Assembly (NCBI GenBank): GCA_026224995.1
Contig: JAMFRX010000689.1
Span: 1 to 5,591, forward strand
Reading direction: 5' to 3'
DNA length: 5,591 nt
Source: Puia dinghuensis
GTDB lineage: Bacteria; Bacteroidota; Bacteroidia; Chitinophagales; Chitinophagaceae
Numbering within the stretch: position 1 is the first letter of the stretch; each line of letters opens with the position of its first letter. Below the pieces are notes generated by a model. That model searched no databases and was not told where the DNA came from. It worked only from the letters and a program-made list of their open reading frames with translations. A program made the position numbers and the translations under genes. Shown one piece after another: positions 1 through 5,591 of this stretch.

Positions 1-2064
1 ATTGATTTTACCAAAAGCAGCATTATATTTATATTCAGAATATGTATAACTATTGACTGCTTGGAAAGGCGCAGCCAATGGATCTGTTAATAGTTCATCG
101 CTGGTGTAATTACCACCATATAAAATCTGTCCTAAGCTAGTACTTTCCTCGAAAGTAGATCCAAGCAAAGCATCAAGCTTATGAGCCCCCAATTTAATAT
201 TATATGTAGCCTGCGGTTCTGCAATCCAATCGTGAATATTATTATTAGTGAAATTGGCAGACCCTAGGGGTGCATAAGCAGGATTTTGTGCAGCAATAGG
301 ATTGGTCGAAATCTCAGTTGTTTGCATATTTGAATACCCTAGACTGCTTTTGATATTTAATCCGGTCAACAATTGATAGCTAATCAATATATTGCTGACC
401 AGGTTGTTCGTCTGGCCCCTGTATTGCGCGAGAGTGCTCGCAATAGGATTACCCCAAGTTGAATTGGCCCAATTGAGAGTGCCGTCAGCATTTCGAACTG
501 GTGGTGCATCCGGTGCCAGGTTGATTGCGGGTGTTAAATCTGCTGCTGGCAAATTCCTGTTGTTGACCATGTAATTACCAGTGGCTGTCAATTTGAATTT
601 CTGATCCGCAGACGAATTACTGATACTGATATGAACGGCACCATTCTGGTTGGAACCGACCAATGGAAATACAGTTGTTTCCCGGTGGTAATTACCACTA
701 AGCATATATTGCGTATTGGCGTTGCCGCCAGACAGATTAGCTTGTGCATCTTGGTATCTGGCCGCCCCATTAATAAGAGTTTTCTGCCAATTGGTGTATC
801 TCGTGGTATCCCAATACAGCAGATCAGGGGCATTGGCTACAGTGGCGGGCACATTATCATTATTAAACGCCGAATGTCGCATGGCCAAATATTCAGGAGT
901 ATCCATCCATTGTACTCTTAAAGGTGTTTTGCCGGCCCCTTGCTGTACATTTAGATCGAGTCTGGTCTTCCCTCCGCTGCCTTTCTTGGTCGTAATGAGA
1001 ATAGCACCGTTCGCTGCTCTGGACCCATAAATGGCTGTAGCGTCCGCATCTTTTAATACAGAAACGCTTTCTATATCCAAAGGATTGATAAAATCGAGTG
1101 GATTCCCACCACCGGGGCTCATATTAATCAGCATTTCGGAAGGATACGGTATGCCATCGACCACATATAAAGGAGCATTACCATTCTGAATACTATTCTG
1201 TCCTCTGATCTGCACCGTGTAAGATGCTCCGGGCAATCCACTACTTTGCGTTATAAACAGCCCAGGTACCCTACCCTCGATTGCCTGCAGCACATTATCC
1301 ACAGGTTGCATGGCGATATCCGCGGCCTTCACAACGGTAACATCTGCCGTACTTAACCGGTCGCTGGTCGTTCCATACGCAATGACTTGAGGGGCATCTA
1401 GGATGCCATTGGCCAGCGGCAACTGTACGGCCAGCATCCCTTTTTCCCCGGCTACATGTACCTCCGTCAGCTTGTACCCGGTAAAGGATATCTCCAGCAC
1501 CGCATCTGGGGCGACCTTCTTCAGCACGAAAATCCCTTTTTCGTTGGTCAGCGTGCCTTCTTTCCCATTCTTCACGGACACCGACGCACCGGCCAGCACC
1601 TGTCCGTGCTCATCGGTCACCTTGCCAGTCACCATGATGACCGATCCGTCACCATCGCCGATAATAATCGTCGACGTAGCCGCATCAGTATGTCTTCCGA
1701 TGATAAATATCGTCTTCCCTTTGATATAAAAGTCCAACCCTGCCTCCTGCAATACCGTATGCAACACCGCGTCCACCGAGGCATCCTTGACATCGAGCGT
1801 CACAGGCTTGGTATTCCTGATAAGAGTATAGTTGAAGAAAAAGGACAGCCCTGTTTGCTTTTCGATACTCGAAAAAACAGTTTGTAATGGTACATTCTTT
1901 CCGGAAAACGTCACCGTCTGGGAATAGCCGGCGGCAGATATGTGCATCGTTCCGGCAATTAGAAATAGCACAACCAATTTCATCACTCGTCGCAGTTGTG
2001 GGGAACAGAGCCACCCGGATGGGCAAGAAGATCCGTTTCCCTCTATGGAGAATTCTTTATACAT
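1..2064 (-). CDS. SusC/RagA-type TonB-dependent outer-membrane transporter with STN domain (partial, C-terminus beyond left edge)
   Basis: Outer-membrane active transporter, powered by TonB, that normally imports glycans or other large nutrients with a SusD lipoprotein. The 688 visible codons are open to the window edge; full-length relatives have roughly 1,000-1,200 residues, so most of the beta-barrel is missing. Order seen: a long N-terminal region, a hydrophobic signal segment (about 29-46, ending SAAGYSQ), an STN signalling domain (about 50-123), a carboxypeptidase-D-like regulatory beta-sandwich (about 145-218, VTGKVTDEHG...GASVSVK), then the plug (about 230-362) with VDGIPYPSEM, SVLKDADATAIYGSRAANG and AILITTKKG, the SusC hallmarks. 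Barrel strands follow. The STN domain marks it as a transducer that signals to FecR, and a FecR-like gene lies directly upstream. I chose the start at 2064 because this family often has an extension before an RVMKL-type signal core; 1983 is the alternative. No Shine-Dalgarno is visible at either. Substrate is unknown. Base composition changes along the gene. Confidence 0.95.
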   Translation of the reverse strand, partial: MYKEFSIEGNGSSCPSGWLCSPQLRRVMKLVVLFLIAGTMHISAAGYSQTVTFSGKNVPLQTVFSSIEKQTGLSFFFNYTLIRNTKPVTLDVKDASVDAVLHTVLQEAGLDFYIKGKTIFIIGRHTDAATSTIIIGDGDGSVIMVTGKVTDEHGQVLAGASVSVKNGKEGTLTNEKGIFVLKKVAPDAVLEISFTGYKLTEVHVAGEKGMLAVQLPLANGILDAPQVIAYGTTSDRLSTADVTVVKAADIAMQPVDNVLQAIEGRVPGLFITQSSGLPGASYTVQIRGQNSIQNGNAPLYVVDGIPYPSEMLINMSPGGGNPLDFINPLDIESVSVLKDADATAIYGSRAANGAILITTKKGSGGKTRLDLNVQQGAGKTPLRVQWMDTPEYLAMRHSAFNNDNVPATVANAPDLLYWDTTRYTNWQKTLINGAARYQDAQANLSGGNANTQYMLSGNYHRETTVFPLVGSNQNGAVHISISNSSADQKFKLTATGNYMVNNRNLPAADLTPAINLAPDAPPVRNADGTLNWANSTWGNPIASTLAQYRGQTNNLVSNILISYQLLTGLNIKSSLGYSNMQTTEISTNPIAAQNPAYAPLGSANFTNNNIHDWIAEPQATYNIKLGAHKLDALLGSTFEESTSLGQILYGGNYTSDELLTDPLAAPFQAVNSYTYSEYKYNAAFGKIN

Positions 2065-2313
2065 GTTTTGGTGGGGGGTTAACAGATAAAATAGTAAAGT
2101 AAAGTCGGAAAGACGTTAGACCCCTATGGCGACGGTAAAGAAGATAGTCGAATGATGTTTCCCTGTCTCATGCTTGATGGTTTTATTTAGTAATGGTTAT
2201 AAGCTCTTATGCAGGACATAGGAAGGTTCTTGAATTAAATCAATGCTAATAGAGAGGTTTAAAGGTGATGGTACTCCATCAGAAGCAGCAAGGTTGGTAA
2301 CCAGAGGCTATCG
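2065..2313. other. Intergenic spacer between fecR-like and susC-like genes
   Basis: This 249-base gap follows the fecR stop codon and precedes the susC start on the minus strand. I see no convincing small gene in it. It holds a six-base G run (2073-2078, read as C on the coding strand) just upstream of the transporter start, a short GTAAA tandem (about 2094-2105), and a weak 6-bp hairpin near 2266-2281. I found no clear match to the Bacteroidota TTTG / TAnnTTTG promoter. The gap is long enough for the transporter to have its own promoter, for example one read by the ECF sigma factor controlled by the FecR protein, but this is inference. Confidence 0.5.
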
Positions 2314-3498
2314 TTAGGAAGGTAATACAACGATTGTTTTACCCTCGAGTTGAAAATGCACTTCGTTCTTCTTCAGGAACTCCAGCAAGGTTTCAAGATC
2401 GACCGTTCGATCGATTTTTCCAGCGAATTCCAGGTTGGGTACGGGCCCCTTGTACTGGACATCTACGTCGTACCAACGGGCCAATTGCCGCATCACTTCA
2501 TCCAGGGACGCTTTCCCAAAATAGAAAAATCCGTCCTTCCATGAAGCCACTTCGTTCGCATCGACGCCCTTAATAAGGGTCACCTCGCCGCTACCCTTCC
2601 ATTGCGCCTGTTCATCGGGGTGCAGCTGCACTTTGGAATTCCCGGCCTGGACCTCCACTCGCCCTGAAACCAGCGTCGTTTGAATCGACTCTTCATCAGC
2701 ATAGGCCTTGATATTGAACCCGGTACCCAGCACAGTTACTTTCTCACCGTTGACATCGACTGTAAAAGGCTTCGTTGGATCTTTTGCAACTTCGAAAAAG
2801 CCTTCACCTGTCAGGAAAACCGATCGGTTCGACTGCCCGATAAAACTCGTTGGGTAGCGCAAGCTGCTTACATTATTGAGCCACACTTTGGTACCATCAG
2901 GGAGGATTACCTGGTACGTTCCGCTGCGTGGAGTAGTCAAAAGGTTATAGACTATGGCATTATCCTTTGCATTAGCAGCAGAATAGGCAAGGCTGCCGCT
3001 ACCCACCTTTGTCAACTTCACATTACCCTGCATGGCCAACTGCCCGACTCCTGCGCTATCTAGCAACACCTGCTGGCCCGAGGCCAGTGTCAACGTCGCA
3101 GTATTCCGCCCCGGCAATGCAGTAGGTGGAGCAGTTGCTATTACCGAAGTCGATTTAGATAGATCGTGATGACGCCAAAATCCGACACCAACTACGACCG
3201 CAAGGATACAGGCCGCCGCCATCCAACCAACAATACGACGAAACCCGGCTCTGCCCGCCCGCTCGCTATCTCTCCATCGCAGATATCCTGCGCCGGGATC
3301 TACCTGACTCCACTGCCGTATTTCTTTGTTAAAGAGCTCTTCATTCATCACCCGGTCCAACCATTTCCGGTTCGTCGCTTCTTCTGCCGCCCACGCTTCC
3401 AGCTCCAGCCTTTCCTCTTCGTTCATGCCGCCATCCATACGCTGAATAACCAGTTCTAATAGTCTGTCTTTCGTCATTATCCAATACTTGAATGCCAT
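2314..3498 (-). CDS. FecR-family transmembrane anti-sigma factor/signal transducer
   Basis: Inner-membrane regulator that binds an ECF sigma factor in the cytoplasm and senses the STN domain of a TonB-dependent transporter in the periplasm. The 394 residues match the usual length in Bacteroidota. Seen: a cytoplasmic sigma-binding region (about 8-85, acidic and helical); a single membrane helix (about 90-108); a linker with LTLASGQQVLLDSAG; the FecR beta domain (about 188-283) with TTPRSGTYQVILPDGTKVWL, LTGEGFFEV and VLGTGFNIKAY; and a C-terminal STN-like domain (about 322-392) with FYFGKASLDEVMRQLARWYD and an ending GKTIVVL. The motif LTGEGFFEV differs slightly from the common LTGEAFFEV. The start at 3498 has an AAGGA 12 bases upstream, which is rather far; the ATG at 3477 (MTKDRL...) is equally compatible with the domain. 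The next gene on the strand is a STN-bearing transporter, its probable partner. The sigma gene normally found upstream is absent. Confidence 0.95.
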   Translation of the reverse strand: MAFKYWIMTKDRLLELVIQRMDGGMNEEERLELEAWAAEEATNRKWLDRVMNEELFNKEIRQWSQVDPGAGYLRWRDSERAGRAGFRRIVGWMAAACILAVVVGVGFWRHHDLSKSTSVIATAPPTALPGRNTATLTLASGQQVLLDSAGVGQLAMQGNVKLTKVGSGSLAYSAANAKDNAIVYNLLTTPRSGTYQVILPDGTKVWLNNVSSLRYPTSFIGQSNRSVFLTGEGFFEVAKDPTKPFTVDVNGEKVTVLGTGFNIKAYADEESIQTTLVSGRVEVQAGNSKVQLHPDEQAQWKGSGEVTLIKGVDANEVASWKDGFFYFGKASLDEVMRQLARWYDVDVQYKGPVPNLEFAGKIDRTVDLETLLEFLKKNEVHFQLEGKTIVVLPS

Positions 3499-3673
3499 GA
3501 ATTTAACTAATCCTTAGCGTTGAAATAACATTTATTTAATGTTATTACGGTGGTTAAAAATGGATCTTTCACTATTGGGTAATATTTTTTTCAAAAAGTC
3601 CTTTCGCGCCCTAAAATCCATTTCGGAAACACTTTTAACCTGTTCGAAAATACAATTCTGGGTAATTTGGCTG
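3499..3673. promoter_or_regulatory. Divergent intergenic region between fecR-like and MauE-thioredoxin genes
   Basis: This AT-rich 175-base spacer separates two genes that read away from each other, so promoters for both should lie in or near it. I could not find a full TTTG / TAnnTTTG promoter on either strand; a TAATTTGG at 3663-3670 is too close to the plus-strand start to serve it. The spacer contains a perfect inverted repeat, described separately. The plus-strand reading frame is open back to an ATG at 3539, but those 45 extra codons look non-native. Confidence 0.5.
3524..3546. repeat. Perfect 9-bp inverted repeat, candidate operator
   Basis: The arms AATAACATT (3524-3532) and AATGTTATT (3538-3546) are exact reverse complements separated by a 5-base TATTT spacer. 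The centre is 37 bases upstream of the fecR-like start and about 140 bases upstream of the preferred start of the MauE-thioredoxin gene. Symmetry of this size suits a dimeric DNA-binding protein. As RNA it would be a weak, all but G/C-free hairpin with no following U-run, so a terminator is unlikely. No regulator gene is visible in the window, and chance is possible in AT-rich DNA. Confidence 0.45.
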
Positions 3674-4609
3674 ATGAATCGCACTGCCCTGGTCAATGTC
3701 ATCGCCTTCCTCTTCATTATCCTGTTTTTATATACTGCGGTAGAGAAGTTCATGGAAATCAACACCTTCAGAGACCAACTCCTGTCTTCTCCGCTATTGC
3801 GGGGCTATGCCAAAATCCTGACCTGGGCATTGCCCGTCGTCGAAGTCATCCTGGCAATCATTCTGCTGATCCCGCGGTTTCGGCTTTTGGGCCTGTATGC
3901 CAGCCTCTCGATGATGGTTGCCTTCACTATATATGTCCTGATTATCATCCATATCGATGATAATATCAGTTGCAGCTGCGGCGGCATCATAGAAAATCTA
4001 TCTCCCCGTGTGCATATCTTCTTCAATATGATTGCTGTAGGCTTGGCAGCCATAGGAATATGGGCCGCCCGTCGCCATAATTCTACCCTATATTTCCGTA
4101 GGATAACCTCCTTAACAGCCTTGCTGCTGCTTGGCGGCGCAACCTGGATCATCCTCATAGCAGCAAAAGCTCCTAAAAAGACAATCACCGGGATGGAAGG
4201 TCGCCTCTTACCCAAATTTAATCTGCTGTTGGCCGACAGCGTGACTCAGTTCAACACGGCGGACATTCCAACGGGGAAACCTTTCATTATGGTTGGTTTT
4301 TCGCCCTGGTGTCCTCATTGTCAGATGGAAATGGTGGATATTATCGGTCATATCCAACGTTTCGGTGACACCACAGTTTATTATGTCACTTCCTTTCCTT
4401 ATCACGATATGAAGATGTTCCATGACGCTTATCATCTGGAAAAATACCCGGATATTGTTATAGGGGTAGATACTGCTAATATGTTCATGCGGTATTTTAG
4501 AGGTAGCACGATCCCCTATATAGCTATCTTCGATGCTAAGAAACGTCTAAAGGAGGTAATCCCTGGCCAGGTCAGCTTCAATACGTTGATAAGCGGGTTG
4601 GACGACTGA
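3674..4609 (+). CDS. MauE/DoxX-like membrane domain fused to a periplasmic thioredoxin-like domain
   Basis: Probable inner-membrane thiol/disulfide exchange protein of 311 residues. The N-terminal half resembles the MauE (methylamine utilisation) family: four membrane helices (about 4-24, 47-66, 70-93, 113-131) with VEKFMEI after the first and a CSCGG motif (100-104) in the loop before the fourth, where the family has its conserved cysteine pair. A fifth helix (about 145-163) leads into a thioredoxin-fold domain (about 175-311) with FSPWCPHCQME, giving catalytic C213 and C216, and a STIPYIAIFD segment supplying the cis-proline (P281). Positive loops (PRFR, about 67-70; ARRHNSTLYFRR, about 132-143) suggest both cysteine motifs face the periplasm. 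I prefer the ATG at 3674 because the family begins just before helix 1; the frame is open to an ATG at 3539. No Shine-Dalgarno is seen at 3674. It is divergent from fecR; the substrate is unknown. Confidence 0.88.
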   Translation: MNRTALVNVIAFLFIILFLYTAVEKFMEINTFRDQLLSSPLLRGYAKILTWALPVVEVILAIILLIPRFRLLGLYASLSMMVAFTIYVLIIIHIDDNISCSCGGIIENLSPRVHIFFNMIAVGLAAIGIWAARRHNSTLYFRRITSLTALLLLGGATWIILIAAKAPKKTITGMEGRLLPKFNLLLADSVTQFNTADIPTGKPFIMVGFSPWCPHCQMEMVDIIGHIQRFGDTTVYYVTSFPYHDMKMFHDAYHLEKYPDIVIGVDTANMFMRYFRGSTIPYIAIFDAKKRLKEVIPGQVSFNTLISGLDD

Positions 4610-4693
4610 TAAAATTTAACTTCCTTCCGGTGATCATTTTATCCCGTTTGAGAACAAACTCTTTGGTAATATGCGTCTTCAAGCTTATCCTAT

Positions 4694-5591
4694 ATGAGAT
4701 CTCCTTTTCTCGACTTTTGCTGGGGTAACCGATCCAATCATACCTGGTGGATAATCGCCCTGACAGCTTTCATTGTTCAGATGATCGTTTATAAGATCGT
4801 TTATCCATTCGCCAACTATCTCCCGGACTCTTATTCCTACCTGGATGCCGCCAATCAGAACCTGGATGTCAATATGTGGCCTGTCGCCTATTCGAAATTT
4901 CTCCGACTGATCAGCGTTTTTACGCATTCAGATAAGATTCTCTTTGGGATCCAGTATCTTCTCATGCAAGGCGCCTCCCTCCTTTTTCTTTTTACTCTGC
5001 TCTACTTCCGGCCGCCCGGTAAGGTCACCCGGATCATTCTCCTAGTTTTCGTCATCGCCAATCCGGTACCGCTTTTTATCGCCAATTATGTGTCGGCTGA
5101 CTCTCTGTTTATCGCCCTTAGCATTTGCTGGCTCACCAGCCTCATCTGGACGATCTATCGTCCGCAACCTTGGCTGATACTCGTGCATGCGCTCCTGCTC
5201 CTGGCTTGTTTTATCGTCCGGTACAATGCTATATATTATCCACTGATATCTTTATTGACCTATATGCTGAGCCGTCAGCCATGGAAGTGGAAGGTGGCGG
5301 GAATACTCGCAAGTTTTATCCTCATCGGCCTATCCATTGCCTATACCAGCAGTCAGATGAAAAAGGAGACGGGGAAAAGTCAGTTTTCTGCTTTTGGCGG
5401 GTGGCAGCTGGCCAATAATGCTTTATACATGTACCAGGATATTCCGGCCCGGTCGCGTCGATCCGCGCCGCCGCAGTTCGCTGGTCTGGAGGCGGACGTG
5501 AGGGCGCACATGGACACCCTGAAGAAGATAAAGTTCACGATGGCGGATACGGTCAGCTCGCACTTTTATCTTTGGAGTCCGCGCGCACCCC
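4694..5591 (+). CDS. Polytopic membrane protein, possible GT-C-type glycosyltransferase (partial, C-terminus beyond right edge)
   Basis: I do not recognise a specific function. The 299 visible codons are open to the window edge. The protein has about seven hydrophobic segments (about 18-37, 82-103, 113-131, 133-154, 159-176, 178-193, 200-217), then a soluble-looking stretch with GGWQLANNALYMYQ (about 235-248) and a charged region. An acidic LPDSYSYLDAA motif (43-53) just after the first helix, and RYNAIYYP (176-183) in a later one, recall GT-C membrane glycosyltransferases, whose first external loop carries a catalytic aspartate; here D45 would be the candidate. That is inference from layout, not a firm family match. 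The start at 4694 is the only sensible one: stops at 4610, 4631 and further downstream close the frame, and the next ATG (codon 30) would remove helix 1. It lies 84 bases after the MauE-thioredoxin gene on the same strand and could share its transcript. No Shine-Dalgarno is visible. Confidence 0.8.
   Translation, partial: MRSPFLDFCWGNRSNHTWWIIALTAFIVQMIVYKIVYPFANYLPDSYSYLDAANQNLDVNMWPVAYSKFLRLISVFTHSDKILFGIQYLLMQGASLLFLFTLLYFRPPGKVTRIILLVFVIANPVPLFIANYVSADSLFIALSICWLTSLIWTIYRPQPWLILVHALLLLACFIVRYNAIYYPLISLLTYMLSRQPWKWKVAGILASFILIGLSIAYTSSQMKKETGKSQFSAFGGWQLANNALYMYQDIPARSRRSAPPQFAGLEADVRAHMDTLKKIKFTMADTVSSHFYLWSPRAP

Noticed and set aside
106..696. GTAATTACC repeated at 106-114, 571-579 and 688-696, including a 14-bp perfect palindrome at 685-698
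   Set aside because: All three copies are in the same frame of the transporter and encode Gly-Asn-Tyr in beta-strands with the same codons, so protein composition explains them; they are not evenly spaced or flanked by other repeats.
631..1030. Two overlapping plus-strand open frames of about 100 codons
   Set aside because: Both are antisense to the plug and early barrel of the transporter and have no recognisable motifs or start signals.
1456..1887. A 143-codon open frame on the plus strand
   Set aside because: It lies fully antisense to the STN, regulatory and linker part of the SusC-like gene, whose frame encodes recognisable motifs throughout; the antisense peptide resembles no protein family and is a shadow frame.
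2266..2281. Hairpin TGATGG / CCATCA with a 4-base loop downstream of fecR
   Set aside because: The stem is only 6 bp and is followed by just three Ts on the minus strand, too weak to call an intrinsic terminator.
3532..3765. Possible sigma factor remnant on the minus strand upstream of fecR
   Set aside because: The 77-codon frame there shows none of the sigma region 2 or 4 motifs and overlaps the MauE coding sequence, so it does not represent a decayed ECF sigma gene.
3805..4435. Minus-strand open frames of 136 and 75 codons
   Set aside because: They are antisense to the MauE-thioredoxin gene, which has clear family motifs in its own frame.
4646..4659. Hairpin GTTTG / CAAAC with a 4-base loop downstream of the MauE-thioredoxin gene
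   Set aside because: The 5-bp, A/T-rich stem has no U-run after it; not a credible terminator.

Overview
The window looks like a chromosome segment from a member of the Bacteroidota, most likely the Chitinophaga/Chitinophagaceae group. The reasons are a SusC-type TonB-dependent transporter with an N-terminal STN domain, an adjacent FecR-type anti-sigma factor with the C-terminal domain typical of Bacteroidota, weak or absent Shine-Dalgarno sequences, and moderate GC content. The assignment rests on protein-family style, not on a database search.

Layout: two genes on the minus strand occupy the left and centre. The SusC-like outer-membrane transporter (start at 2064, running off the left edge, so its C-terminal barrel and any following susD are outside the window) lies downstream of a complete FecR-like transmembrane sensor (3498 down to 2314), with a 249-base gap between them. 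To the right, two genes read on the plus strand, divergent from fecR. One is a complete inner-membrane MauE-like/thioredoxin fusion (3674-4609). The other is a polytopic membrane protein resembling the GT-C or uncharacterised membrane proteins of this phylum (4694 to beyond the right edge). The 175-base divergent spacer contains a perfect 9-bp inverted repeat close to the fecR start.

How the parts work together: the STN domain of the transporter and the periplasmic part of FecR are the two halves of a classic trans-envelope signalling relay. Substrate binding outside is passed through the transporter to FecR, which controls an ECF sigma factor. The sigma gene that normally sits just upstream of fecR is not here: that position is taken by the divergent MauE-thioredoxin gene. 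The MauE-thioredoxin protein carries a CxC motif in a membrane-domain loop and a CPHC motif in its thioredoxin domain, both predicted to face the periplasm, which suggests a self-contained thiol/disulfide exchange unit. The right-hand membrane protein follows it by 84 bases and may be co-transcribed, but nothing in the sequence fixes a shared function.

I saw no RNA genes, insertion sequences, CRISPR arrays or convincing terminators, and no clear novel system. The points most worth checking are the orphan FecR, the fused redox protein, the palindrome, and the base-composition break inside the transporter gene.
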